Positions 1 to 6,024 are shown, counted from the stretch's first letter. The stretch is 8,830 nucleotides of DNA from Alphaproteobacteria bacterium (GCA_002701555.1 NZVS01000036.1:1-8830), one strand, 5' to 3'. Notes: a model not told the origin generated them from the sequence alone. A program made the numbers and translations.

Positions 1-483
1 ACGCACACCATATTGAACCGCATTAAACCATTTGCCTGATTGGTTAGGTGCTGCGCCATGTGTCAAGTGACCGCCGGCAGCAAGTGACATTCCCAAAATT
101 GTATCGCCCGGTTCGATAAGTGCCGTATATACTCCTTGGTTAGCCTGAGAACCCGAATTAGGTTGAACATTAGCATATTCGCATCCGAAAAGCTTTTTTA
201 CTCGGTCTATAGCAAGAGTTTCGGTCTGGTCTACAAATTCACATCCCTGATAGTATCTCTTGCCAGGATAACCTTCTGCATATTTATTTGTCAGGACAGA
301 CCCTTGAGCCTGAAGTACCGCACGAGATGTTATGTTTTCAGAGGCAATCAATTCTATTTGATTTTGCTGACGGTCAAACTCTCCCTCAATGCTATTAAAA
401 ACTTCAGGATCGGCATCTTTCAATTCTGCGTCAAAAAAGCCGTCTTCTCTCATATCACTCATTTTTACTACCGTATTATTCAT
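1..483 (-). CDS. glyA: Serine hydroxymethyltransferase, N-terminal 161 residues (3' end outside window)
   Basis: This cytosolic PLP enzyme interconverts serine plus tetrahydrofolate with glycine plus methylene-tetrahydrofolate, the main source of one-carbon units. The translation shows the family blocks in order: IELIASEN (about residues 43-50), NKYAEGYPGKRYYQGCEF (67-83), VQPNSGSQAN (106-115) and GGHLTHG (137-143). The PLP-binding lysine lies beyond the window. I chose the ATG at 483 because AGGATG, about eight bases upstream, is a good ribosome binding site. Later in-frame ATGs at 462 and 453 would give shorter N-termini close to those of many homologues. The gene starts 14 bases after the rpiB stop on the same strand, so co-transcription is very likely. 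In alphaproteobacteria glyA is often followed by nrdR and rib genes, which would lie beyond coordinate 1. Confidence 0.97.
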   Translation of the reverse strand, partial: MNNTVVKMSDMREDGFFDAELKDADPEVFNSIEGEFDRQQNQIELIASENITSRAVLQAQGSVLTNKYAEGYPGKRYYQGCEFVDQTETLAIDRVKKLFGCEYANVQPNSGSQANQGVYTALIEPGDTILGMSLAAGGHLTHGAAPNQSGKWFNAVQYGVR

Positions 484-497
484 TACTCACATCCTTT

Positions 498-920
498 TTA
501 ACACTCTATTTTATTAACCCTGCGTTCGTGACGCCCGCCTTCAAATTCTGTTTTAAGAAACTCATCAAGACAATCTTTTGCCACATCAATACCTGTCAGC
601 CTTTCGCCCAGCACCAAAACATTGGCATCATTATGCTGACGCGACAATCTGGCCATTAATCCGTTTGTACAAAGTGCCGCCCTTATACCCTTATGCCGAT
701 TGGCTGCCATTGAAATTCCTATACCTGATCCACAAATAAGCACTCCCAAATCAGCTTGCCCCTCTACAAGGGCTTTTGCAAGCTTGTGTGCGTAATCCGG
801 ATAATCTACAGAATCTTTGCTGTCCGGGCCCAAATCAATCCATGTAAAGTCCTTGAAAGAGTCTTTCAGGGCTTTCTTCAAATCATAGCCAGCATGGTCT
901 GACGCAATTAATATCTTCAT
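498..920 (-). CDS. rpiB: Ribose-5-phosphate isomerase B
   Basis: The enzyme interconverts ribose 5-phosphate and ribulose 5-phosphate in the non-oxidative pentose phosphate pathway, in the cytosol. The 140-residue product has the usual RpiB/LacAB length and motifs: ASDHAG at 6-11 (phosphate and sugar binding), the catalytic cysteine in LICGSGIGISMAANR (Cys63), and RQHNDANVLVLGER (His96), ending in the typical FEGGRHERRV. Nothing essential is missing. The ribosome binding site before the ATG at 920 is weak. A 16-codon ORF stops three bases upstream of that ATG, so translation may be helped by coupling (see findings). The gene lies 74 bases after the DUF6898-like gene and 14 bases before glyA, all on the minus strand. 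Pairing of rpiB with glyA is a common alphaproteobacterial arrangement. Confidence 0.96.
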   Translation of the reverse strand: MKILIASDHAGYDLKKALKDSFKDFTWIDLGPDSKDSVDYPDYAHKLAKALVEGQADLGVLICGSGIGISMAANRHKGIRAALCTNGLMARLSRQHNDANVLVLGERLTGIDVAKDCLDEFLKTEFEGGRHERRVNKIEC

Positions 921-964
921 ATCTTATTTTATATAGGGCGTGCCAATCTCAATCAATAGAACTT

Positions 965-993
965 CTGTGCTCATCCTCAAGAAATGAACACAG
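965..993 (-). other. Intercistronic RNA hairpin between the DUF6898-like gene and rpiB
   Basis: In the minus-strand transcript, CUGUGUUCAU (993-984) pairs with AUGAGCACAG (974-965), giving ten consecutive pairs including one G-U, around a 9-base loop. It begins one base after the TAG stop of the upstream gene. No U-tract follows, so it does not look like a classic intrinsic terminator. It could be an mRNA processing or stability element, or an attenuator that sets rpiB-glyA expression apart from the genes upstream. The G-U pair would be a mismatch in the opposite strand's RNA, which suggests that the minus-strand RNA is the functional form. The structure is read directly; the role is inference. 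Confidence 0.55.
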
Positions 994-994
994 A

Positions 995-1183
995 CTACTC
1001 AATAAGCCCTTTTTTACGCATGACATACTCAAGACGTCGCAATGCGTTAGCTTTGAGAGTGGCTTCGCCTGCCGAGGCTGGTCCTTGTATGGAAATTTCT
1101 GTCAAAGTTTTACTATGCATGGCACTGACTTTTACAATAGAACCGAATTGTTGAAACTCGAATATGATTTCTGAATCATTCAT
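995..1183 (-). CDS. Small conserved protein, DUF6898-like
   Basis: This is a 62-residue acidic-to-neutral protein with no signal peptide or membrane segment. Its pattern, an N-terminal EIIFEF strand, then VKVSAM, TEISIQGPASAGEATLKANA and ALRRLEYVMRKKG, matches my memory of the alphaproteobacterial DUF6898 family, which has no known function. That assignment is from memory and was not searched. The ATG at 1183 follows the stop of the membrane/MORN gene by 15 bases. A candidate ribosome binding site in the minus strand is the GGTTTT-poor region just upstream, which is weak. A tight position within a four-gene minus-strand series ahead of rpiB-glyA supports a real, expressed gene. Coding potential is also supported by the conserved-looking hydrophobic alternation. 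Confidence 0.8.
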   Translation of the reverse strand: MNDSEIIFEFQQFGSIVKVSAMHSKTLTEISIQGPASAGEATLKANALRRLEYVMRKKGLIE

Positions 1184-1198
1184 AACTTAAAACCTTTT

Positions 1199-2077
1199 TC
1201 AGGGGAAAAGCTTTTGCCGGGCTTCACCACGCACATAGAGCCAAGACTGGTTCAGCTCACCATCCTTGTCATACCATTTGTTAACACCATGTGTTACACC
1301 ATTTTTATAACTCAATTCTTGTTCTATGCTACCATCATCCCTATAGAGCACGAATATGCCGTGTTTTTGTCCCATTTCATAGGGAATATAACCATATAAA
1401 CGCCCATCTTCGAACCAATACCCTGCTACACCATGTATTGTCCCCTTAACCAACGGCTCCATAGATTTCATTGCCCCATTTGCCCATCTTTGAATTTTAT
1501 AAGGTTCTGATGTCTGTTTAAATTGAACCTCAGTTGCGTGGCTTTGCTGTGTTGACCAATTATATGCCTCAGCTTCCTCAATATCCAAATTTTCGATATC
1601 CAATTTAGCAGCACCCTGACTAAGCTTTTCAGAAAGTCTTTCGGTTAGATCATAGGCAAATTTTGTCGCCGCCTGCTCGACCACATCGGTTTGCCATTCT
1701 ATATTAAAAGCGCCCTCCCTCACCTGAACAACATATCCTGTTGCCGGATTAGTCCGCGTAGTTGGCTGACTTTCATCCAAAGTTCTATTGAGGGTTAATA
1801 TTAAAAGTGTTGCTAAAATATTTATGCTTATAAGCACTAATAAAACATAGCCCGCCTTGAATTTTTGCTCTGAAATCCTGTGGTACACGACAAGAACGAC
1901 AATGGAAATTATGACATTGTAAAATGCTATCACCTGAAACGCCTGCATTGAGTCCACCGGCTTGCCGATGACACCTGCAAAAAGTAAAGAAATAGCCGCA
2001 AAGATATTAAAGAAAACAACCGCGATAATTGTATCGCTTTTTCCTATACTGACATTCTGTTCCTTCTCTGATTGCAT
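1199..2077 (-). CDS. Membrane protein with three N-terminal helices and C-terminal MORN-type repeats
   Basis: The 292-residue protein has three predicted transmembrane segments at about 15-37, 46-66 and 75-97. A linker of mixed charge follows (about 100-205), then three repeats of 23-24 residues resembling the MORN_2/YwqK type: about 211-233 (GYWFEDGRLYG), 234-257 (HGIFVLYRDDGSIEQE) and 258-281 (HGVNKWYDKDGELNQ). MORN_2 repeats form beta-hairpin arrays; their partners in bacteria are mostly unknown, and the 'YwqK antitoxin' label attached to some is weakly founded. With three helices, the N- and C-termini lie on opposite sides of the membrane; the lysine/glutamate-rich N-terminus suggests a cytoplasmic start and so periplasmic repeats, but this is not certain. 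No specific function can be named. It appears to head the minus-strand operon leading to rpiB and glyA. Confidence 0.85.
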   Translation of the reverse strand: MQSEKEQNVSIGKSDTIIAVVFFNIFAAISLLFAGVIGKPVDSMQAFQVIAFYNVIISIVVLVVYHRISEQKFKAGYVLLVLISINILATLLILTLNRTLDESQPTTRTNPATGYVVQVREGAFNIEWQTDVVEQAATKFAYDLTERLSEKLSQGAAKLDIENLDIEEAEAYNWSTQQSHATEVQFKQTSEPYKIQRWANGAMKSMEPLVKGTIHGVAGYWFEDGRLYGYIPYEMGQKHGIFVLYRDDGSIEQELSYKNGVTHGVNKWYDKDGELNQSWLYVRGEARQKLFP

Positions 2078-2117
2078 TCTATAGCTCTGTCAAAAATCTG
2101 TTTTATCGTTTAAGATA

Positions 2118-2146
2118 AGTATAACTTAGAAAACAAAAACCGTAAA
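2118..2146 (-). promoter_or_regulatory. Candidate promoter for the membrane/MORN gene and downstream operon
   Basis: On the minus strand, TTTACG (2146-2141) and TATACT (2123-2118) are separated by 17 bases, which resembles a sigma-70 type promoter. Transcription would begin near 2111 and leave a leader of roughly 34 bases before the ATG at 2077. The -35 box matches the TTGACA consensus at only four positions. Confidence 0.35.
2120..2125 (+). promoter_or_regulatory. Candidate -10 box for gcdH
   Basis: TATAAC lies 38 bases before the gcdH start and overlaps, on the other strand, the candidate -10 of the divergent gene. No good -35 box stands at the right distance, so an activator may be needed. 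TTATC-N6-GATAA just upstream (2103-2118) is a short inverted repeat that could be an operator. All of this is inferred from short matches. Confidence 0.25.
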
Positions 2147-2163
2147 TTAAGGACCTGCTTATT

Positions 2164-3339
2164 ATGACACGCGCTGAATTTTCATGGGAAGACCCACTTC
2201 TTTTGACCGAGCTTCTGGACGACGAAGAACGTATGGTCATGGAAACAGCAAGGTCTTACGCACAAGAGAAACTCTTACCCGGTATCATAGAGGCCAACCG
2301 ACATGAAAAATTTGACGCTAATATCATGCGCGAAATGGGCGAACTGGGGTTATTAGGCTCAACAATAGAGGGATATGACTGTCCCGGTGTTTCCGAAGTG
2401 GCCTATGGCCTCATCGCACGCGAGATGGAGCGTGTCGATTCAGGATACCGCTCATGCTTATCAGTACAGTCCTCTTTGGTGATGTATCCGATTTATACTT
2501 TTGGAAGCGAGTCGCAAAAAGACAAATACTTGCCCGGGCTTGCATCAGGCGAGTTGATAGGGTGTTTTGGCCTGACTGAGCCAGATGGCGGCTCAGATCC
2601 GGGATCCATGAAAACCCGAGCCAAATCAACCAAAGGCGGCTATATCCTGAATGGCGAAAAACAATGGATTACAAACTCTCCGATTGCAGATGTCTTCGTG
2701 GTATGGGCAAAAGATGATAATGGCGATATTCGCGGCTTTGTTCTTGAAAAGAACATGGACGGTCTGACCGCTCCAAAAATTGAAGGCAAGTTCTCTCTTC
2801 GCGCCTCGATTACAGGAGGAATAGCCATGAACGATGTTTTTGTGCCCGAAGAAAACATCTTTCCAGAAATTAAGGGCTTGCGCGGCCCCTTTTCTTGCCT
2901 CAATAAGGCTCGCTACGGAATTAGCTGGGGTGCTATGGGTGCGGCAGAGGCTTGCTGGCATATAGCCCGCGATTATGTTTTGGAACGTAAAGTTTTTGAT
3001 CGTCCGTTAGCTGCGAACCAGCTCGTACAAAAAAAGCTCGCGGATATGCAAACTGAAATTACGCTGGGTTTGCAAGGAGCTTACCGCTTAGGCAAGCTAA
3101 TGGATGAAAAGCGTGGTGCACCAGAGGCTATATCGTTAATGAAGCGTAATAATTGCGGGAAAGCACTGGATATTGCACGAATAGCTCGCGACATGCTTGG
3201 CGGTAACGGTATCGCCGATGAATATCACGTTATCCGGCATATGATGAATTTGGAAGCCGTTAACACTTATGAAGGAACGCATGATATACATGCGCTTATT
3301 CTTGGTCGCGCGCAGACCGGCATTCAGGCATTTAGCTAG
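2164..3339 (+). CDS. gcdH: Glutaryl-CoA dehydrogenase (FAD acyl-CoA dehydrogenase family)
   Basis: The enzyme oxidatively decarboxylates glutaryl-CoA to crotonyl-CoA in lysine and tryptophan breakdown, passing electrons through its flavin to electron-transferring flavoprotein. Its 391 residues match mature mitochondrial GCDH along the whole length. Diagnostic blocks are VDSGYRSCLSVQSSLVM (91-107; Arg96 and Ser100 align with the substrate carboxylate-binding residues), CFGLTEPDGGSDPGSM (134-149), KQWITNSPIADVFVVWA, NNCGKALDIARIARDMLGGN and VNTYEGTHDIHALILGRAQT. The catalytic base is Glu370 in YEGTHD. General acyl-CoA dehydrogenases lack this combination, so the GCDH call is firm. The ATG at 2164 follows AAGGA at a spacing of about ten bases. 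The gene stands alone, divergent from the MORN gene and closed by a terminator. The LysR regulator and CoA-transferase genes often found beside gcdH are not in the window. Confidence 0.96.
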   Translation: MTRAEFSWEDPLLLTELLDDEERMVMETARSYAQEKLLPGIIEANRHEKFDANIMREMGELGLLGSTIEGYDCPGVSEVAYGLIAREMERVDSGYRSCLSVQSSLVMYPIYTFGSESQKDKYLPGLASGELIGCFGLTEPDGGSDPGSMKTRAKSTKGGYILNGEKQWITNSPIADVFVVWAKDDNGDIRGFVLEKNMDGLTAPKIEGKFSLRASITGGIAMNDVFVPEENIFPEIKGLRGPFSCLNKARYGISWGAMGAAEACWHIARDYVLERKVFDRPLAANQLVQKKLADMQTEITLGLQGAYRLGKLMDEKRGAPEAISLMKRNNCGKALDIARIARDMLGGNGIADEYHVIRHMMNLEAVNTYEGTHDIHALILGRAQTGIQAFS

Positions 3340-3367
3340 AATTTTTAGATTTTTAAAGTCTCTAAAT

Positions 3368-3405
3368 AAAAACCCCGCCAGATAACTTCAGACGGGGTTT
3401 TATTT
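3368..3405. terminator. Bidirectional intrinsic terminator between gcdH and the EF-hand gene
   Basis: AAAACCCCG (3369-3377) pairs with CGGGGTTTT (3393-3401), and T-rich sequence follows on both strands. It sits between two converging genes, 29 bases after the gcdH stop and about 20 bases after the EF-hand stop, so it can end transcripts from both sides. Confidence 0.9.
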
Positions 3406-3421
3406 TATAGGTTTTGAAACC

Positions 3422-3952
3422 TTACATGACTACGTCCATCCATTCGGATTGACTGATTGAGCCATTGCTATCGTCATCATAGGCTTTAAATGTTCCTTCA
3501 GCAAATTCAGCACTGCTGATCTGACCATCATCATCCATATCCCAGTTTGAGTAAAACTGGTTCTCGGCGACTAATGTATCAACTTCAGATGAATCAAGGC
3601 GACCATCTGAATTTTTGTCCCAGTAAACATATTCACGTGGTTCCATGTCATAATACTCATACCATGTCATTGTACGGTCTTCGTATTCTTTTTGTTGAAG
3701 GTAACCATCATTATCCATATCAGACCATGAATAAACATATGTTGTAACTTCACCAGGCTCTATATAACCATCACCATCCATGTCATAGCGGTATGTTCTT
3801 GTAGTTGTTGTCACAGTACTATCAGTTGAAGTTGTGGCGGACACATCGGCTGATGTATTCGTCATAGTTTCAGCCATTGACGGTGCTGAAACTAGAACTA
3901 TAGCTGCAGCAGCAACAGAGCTGAGCAATACTTTTTTATTAATGGATTTCAT
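3422..3952 (-). CDS. Exported EF-hand calcium-binding protein with five EF loops
   Basis: The 176-residue product starts with a clear Sec signal peptide: KSINKK, a hydrophobic core at about 8-22 and APSMA before the likely cut after Ala27. A Thr/Ser-rich stretch (about 29-53) follows, then five 12-residue EF-hand loops: DMDGDGYIEPGE (57-68), DMDNDGYLQQKE (78-89), DKNSDGRLDSSE (112-123), DMDDDGQISSAE (138-149) and DDDSNGSISQSE (159-170). Each ends in the bidentate glutamate at position 12, and positions 1, 3 and 5 are Asp, Asn or Ser, so all five look able to bind calcium. The mature protein is strongly acidic and rich in Tyr and Trp. It should be soluble in the periplasm or outside the cell, as a calcium buffer or sensor; no partner or enzyme domain is visible. 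AAGGAG eight bases before the ATG supports the start. An LdtR-type regulator lies immediately upstream. Confidence 0.92.
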   Translation of the reverse strand: MKSINKKVLLSSVAAAAIVLVSAPSMAETMTNTSADVSATTSTDSTVTTTTRTYRYDMDGDGYIEPGEVTTYVYSWSDMDNDGYLQQKEYEDRTMTWYEYYDMEPREYVYWDKNSDGRLDSSEVDTLVAENQFYSNWDMDDDGQISSAEFAEGTFKAYDDDSNGSISQSEWMDVVM

Positions 3953-4040
3953 AAATAACTCTCCTTATTTTTAGTTTAGTCAGTATTCAGACCAACTAAC
4001 GGGAGAGCTTAAAATAAGTTCAGAAAAAACCGAGAAAGGT

Positions 4041-4496
4041 CTACATCCCTGCAAACGAAACTTGTGCATTCCAGAAACGCTCGAGCATACGAAGTGTTTC
4101 CATTGTATCCTTAAGTCTTTCATCAGTGAGTTTTGTGCCATCAAGTTTCGATTCGTGGCGTTCAAACATATCGTCAATTAGCTTATGAAGATCTTTACCC
4201 TTATCTGTCAGGCTAACCCGGATGGACCTTTTGTCATGTCTTGAACGCTCTTGCTCAAGATAACCGTTTTCACCCATTTTTTTGACATTATAAGATACGT
4301 TTGATCCCAGATAATATCCACGTAAAGTGAGTTCACCAACAGTTAGCTGGTCGTGACCAATAGAATGGAGAATCATCGCTTGCACGTTATTAATGTCTTG
4401 AATATTTTTTCGGTCGAGTTCAACTTTCACGACATCCAAGAAATATCTGTGAAGCCTTTCAACCATTTGTATAACGTCGTAATAAGGTGTAGCCAC
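4041..4496 (-). CDS. MarR-family transcriptional regulator, LdtR-like
   Basis: This is a 151-residue winged-helix DNA-binding protein. N- and C-terminal helices (about 5-40 and 101-148) would form the dimer. The winged helix spans about 51-100: LTVGELTLRGYYLGSNVSYN contains the recognition helix (about 64-75), and RSRHDKRSIRVSLTDKG is the beta wing. The GYYLGSNVSYNVKK core and the RSRxDxRSxRxSLT wing closely match, from memory, LdtR of Rhizobiales and Liberibacter, which controls an L,D-transpeptidase gene and stress tolerance. No L,D-transpeptidase gene is in this window, so the target here is unknown; the EF-hand gene 88 bases downstream and the regulator's own promoter are the nearest candidates. 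The start is GTG at 4496, fixed by AAGGAG seven bases upstream (4509-4504). No strong terminator separates it from the EF-hand gene. Confidence 0.92.
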   Translation of the reverse strand: MATPYYDVIQMVERLHRYFLDVVKVELDRKNIQDINNVQAMILHSIGHDQLTVGELTLRGYYLGSNVSYNVKKMGENGYLEQERSRHDKRSIRVSLTDKGKDLHKLIDDMFERHESKLDGTKLTDERLKDTMETLRMLERFWNAQVSFAGM

Positions 4497-4503
4497 GTAT
4501 TAT

Positions 4504-4509
4504 CTCCTT
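4504..4509 (-). promoter_or_regulatory. Ribosome binding site fixing the GTG start of the MarR gene
   Basis: AAGGAG on the minus strand is seven bases upstream of the GTG at 4496. This near-ideal site outweighs the downstream ATG at codon 11, and homologues also begin before that point. Confidence 0.85.
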
Positions 4510-4520
4510 AATAAATCTGA

Positions 4521-4550
4521 TTTTCTCAGCACAATGAATTCTTTAGAAAA
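4521..4550. promoter_or_regulatory. Possible operator in the MarR gene leader
   Basis: TTTTCT (4521-4526) and AGAAAA (4545-4550) form an inverted repeat with an 18-base spacer, and TTCT-TT-AGAA (4539-4548) is a shorter palindrome inside it. The site lies 25-54 bases ahead of the GTG start. MarR proteins often repress their own genes through such palindromes. The symmetry is visible, but it is AT-rich and short, so chance is possible. Confidence 0.25.
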
Positions 4551-4588
4551 GATACAATAGAGGACGGTCGAGGGGAAGACCTAATCTT

Positions 4589-4594
4589 ATTATA
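4589..4594 (-). promoter_or_regulatory. Candidate -10 box for the MarR gene
   Basis: The minus strand reads a perfect TATAAT here, ten bases after the hydrolase stop codon. Transcription would start near 4582 and give a leader of about 86 bases. The expected -35 region, which lies inside the end of the hydrolase gene, is a poor match. Confidence 0.35.
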
Positions 4595-4603
4595 TCCTGC
4601 CAA

Positions 4604-5638
4604 TCATAAAAATAAGGCATTAATTTCGGGGGGCAAGCCTTTTTCAATATCATATGGCTTCCAAACGGGGTTCTTGTCCTTATCAATCAATAAAGCCCTA
4701 ACCCCCTCATAATAATCGTCACCTTCCATAAAGAGGCCTGCCAGTTTCTCGTCGCGCAATAACGTTTCGTCCAGACTCTCACTTCCTGCTTTTTTAATAT
4801 GTGCAAATGCTGTTAGAAGACTGATGGGGGACTTTTGCCTCAAAAGCTGGAGTATTTCTTGGGACCACTCTGCATTATCTTTTTCTAAATATTGCATGAT
4901 GTCAGATACGGATTTTTTAGAAAATGCCGCATTTATATTTTCAATCTGGTCTTGTAAGGCGCCAATTTGGGGAACGGGTTGGGTGCACCACTCCCCCATC
5001 AAATCGGAAAAATCTGTATAGTCTACAGTTTCGGAGATTTTCTTTAGAAACAAGTCTAAGTCATTGCTGGGAATGAAATGAGTTGCAAAACCAAACTTCA
5101 GTAAATCAGCAGGGTCTCTAGCCGCTAAAGCAGTAAGGCCTAAATACAGACCTATCTCCCCACCAGCTTGCGCAAGATACCATGCTCCCCCTATATCCGG
5201 AAAAAATCCAATTGTTGTTTCAGGCATAGCCCAAACTGTTTTTTCTGTGCATATTCTATATTTGCATGGTCCGGCCAAACCTACGCCGCCGCCCATAGTT
5301 ATCCCGTCCATTAAAACAATAGTATCTTTAGGAAAGTGAACTATGCGTTTGTTAAGGGCATATTCTTCTTCAAAAAACTGAAGAGCCTCATTGGCTTTTG
5401 TATCACCATTTTTAAAATCCAGTCCGGCTTTGTAAGCGGCCTTTACATCTCCACCGGCACAAAAAGCTTTACCTTCCCCTGTAAATATTACTCCTATCAA
5501 ATCTGTATTCTCTTCTACCTCTGACAGAGCCTTGTCTATCTGACGAATCATATCGAGATTAAGAGAGTTTAACGCGCCAGGCCTATTTAGATGTATTCGG
5601 CCAAAAGCTCCATGTGTAGAAAACTGTATATCTGTCAT
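4604..5638 (-). CDS. Enoyl-CoA hydratase/isomerase family protein, probable 3-hydroxyisobutyryl-CoA hydrolase
   Basis: The predicted 344-residue enzyme belongs to the crotonase superfamily, ECH_2 branch, whose best-known member releases 3-hydroxyisobutyrate from its CoA ester in valine breakdown. Numbered from the ATG at 5638, the motifs are HLNRPGALNSLN (16-27), the oxyanion-hole segments FCAGGD (59-64) and MGGGVG (115-120), and AMPETTIGFFPDIGG (137-151). In that last block Glu140 and Asp148 match the catalytic pair of human HIBCH. The C-terminal block YYEGVRALLIDKDKNPVWKP is also typical of ECH_2. An in-frame ATG at 5680 would add 14 residues, but those codons lie in a terminator hairpin, and family members begin at about the 5638 position. 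There is no Shine-Dalgarno sequence before 5638. Related members act as enoyl-CoA hydratases, so the substrate is inferred. Confidence 0.9.
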   Translation of the reverse strand: MTDIQFSTHGAFGRIHLNRPGALNSLNLDMIRQIDKALSEVEENTDLIGVIFTGEGKAFCAGGDVKAAYKAGLDFKNGDTKANEALQFFEEEYALNKRIVHFPKDTIVLMDGITMGGGVGLAGPCKYRICTEKTVWAMPETTIGFFPDIGGAWYLAQAGGEIGLYLGLTALAARDPADLLKFGFATHFIPSNDLDLFLKKISETVDYTDFSDLMGEWCTQPVPQIGALQDQIENINAAFSKKSVSDIMQYLEKDNAEWSQEILQLLRQKSPISLLTAFAHIKKAGSESLDETLLRDEKLAGLFMEGDDYYEGVRALLIDKDKNPVWKPYDIEKGLPPEINALFL

Positions 5639-5644
5639 AGGGCT

Positions 5645-5675
5645 ATAATAAAAAGGCTTGCCAGATTTTTGGCAA
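5645..5675 (-). promoter_or_regulatory. Possible promoter overlapping a terminator, for the hydrolase gene
   Basis: On the minus strand TATTAT (5650-5645) ends six bases before the ATG at 5638, and TTGCCA (5675-5670) stands 19 bases upstream of it. If used, the transcript would begin at about the A of the ATG and be leaderless, which fits the absence of a ribosome binding site. The spacer is longer than ideal, and both boxes lie in or beside the terminator hairpin, so this is speculative. Confidence 0.25.
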
Positions 5676-5678
5676 GCC
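5646..5678 (-). terminator. Intrinsic terminator after the small membrane protein gene
   Basis: The minus strand reads GGCTTGCC (5678-5671), an 8-base loop, GGCAAGCC (5662-5655), then TTTTTATTAT. The perfect 8-bp GC-rich stem and U-tract make a textbook intrinsic terminator. It lies 33 bases after the stop codon of the small membrane protein gene and only about seven bases before the hydrolase start codon. Confidence 0.88.
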
Positions 5679-5710
5679 ATAAATTTGAAATATATACATT
5701 CTACAAGAAG

Positions 5711-5995
5711 TTAATTATCAGGAGTATAATTTGGCTCGATCTTTGGAAAAAAGTCTTCTGCCTTATCGTAAACTGCTGTTTCAATAGAATCTATTATATT
5801 ACTTCCCTCGGCACTGGAGGCCCATGCACTGGCGAGCGCGGCAACCCCTGCTCCTAAAACCAGCATAGTCCCCATCATTACTTTGCCTTCTTCATGTCTT
5901 TTTTCAGAAGCTTCCCATTCTTCATCCGAAAATGCGCGTTTTACACGATCTTTAATATCGCGGCTTTTTTCTCTGACTTTTTCTCGTTTACTCAT
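5711..5995 (-). CDS. Small single-span membrane protein of unknown function
   Basis: The 94-residue protein has a highly charged N-terminus (MSKREKVREKSRDIKDRVKR), a Glu-rich stretch at about 24-38, one hydrophobic segment at about 40-60 (MGTMLVLGAGVAALASAWAS), then an acidic tail ending in EPNYTPDN. The positive N-terminus suggests that end faces the cytoplasm. The layout recalls short YtxH- or DUF883-like envelope proteins, but I recognise no family. I chose the ATG at 5995 because GAGGTG lies six bases upstream; the in-frame ATG at 6007 overlaps that binding site. It has its own good promoter and terminator, so it is probably a single-gene transcript. It is divergent from hemB. Confidence 0.75.
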   Translation of the reverse strand: MSKREKVREKSRDIKDRVKRAFSDEEWEASEKRHEEGKVMMGTMLVLGAGVAALASAWASSAEGSNIIDSIETAVYDKAEDFFPKIEPNYTPDN

Positions 5996-5999
5996 TACA

Positions 6000-6005
6000 C
6001 ACCTC
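6000..6005 (-). promoter_or_regulatory. Ribosome binding site deciding the start of the small membrane protein
   Basis: GAGGTG on the minus strand is followed by five to six bases and then the ATG at 5995. The alternative ATG at 6007 lies immediately upstream of this site and has no ribosome binding site of its own. Confidence 0.75.
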
Positions 6006-6024
6006 ATCTATAAAATTTGAAAAT

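Noticed and set aside
136..501. Plus-strand ORF of 121 codons opposite glyA
   Set aside because: It lies antisense to the well-supported glyA reading frame, has no ribosome binding site or recognisable motif, and its composition is what an antisense frame would give.
2088..2093. TTGACA on the minus strand just ahead of the membrane/MORN gene
   Set aside because: At normal spacing its -10 box would fall inside the coding sequence (near 2065-2070), where the sequence is CAGAGA-like. The upstream TTTACG/TATACT pair fits better.
2411..2961. Minus-strand ORFs opposite gcdH
   Set aside because: gcdH is recognisable along its full length on the plus strand; the antisense frames show no domain, signal or start context.
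4016..4040. T-rich stretch after the MarR stop as a possible terminator
   Set aside because: Only a three-pair ACC/GGT stem precedes the T-run, too weak to call an intrinsic terminator; read-through into the EF-hand gene remains possible.
5639..5680. 14-residue N-terminal extension of the hydrolase from an ATG at 5680
   Set aside because: The codons coincide with a perfect terminator hairpin and U-tract, and the extension does not resemble family N-termini.
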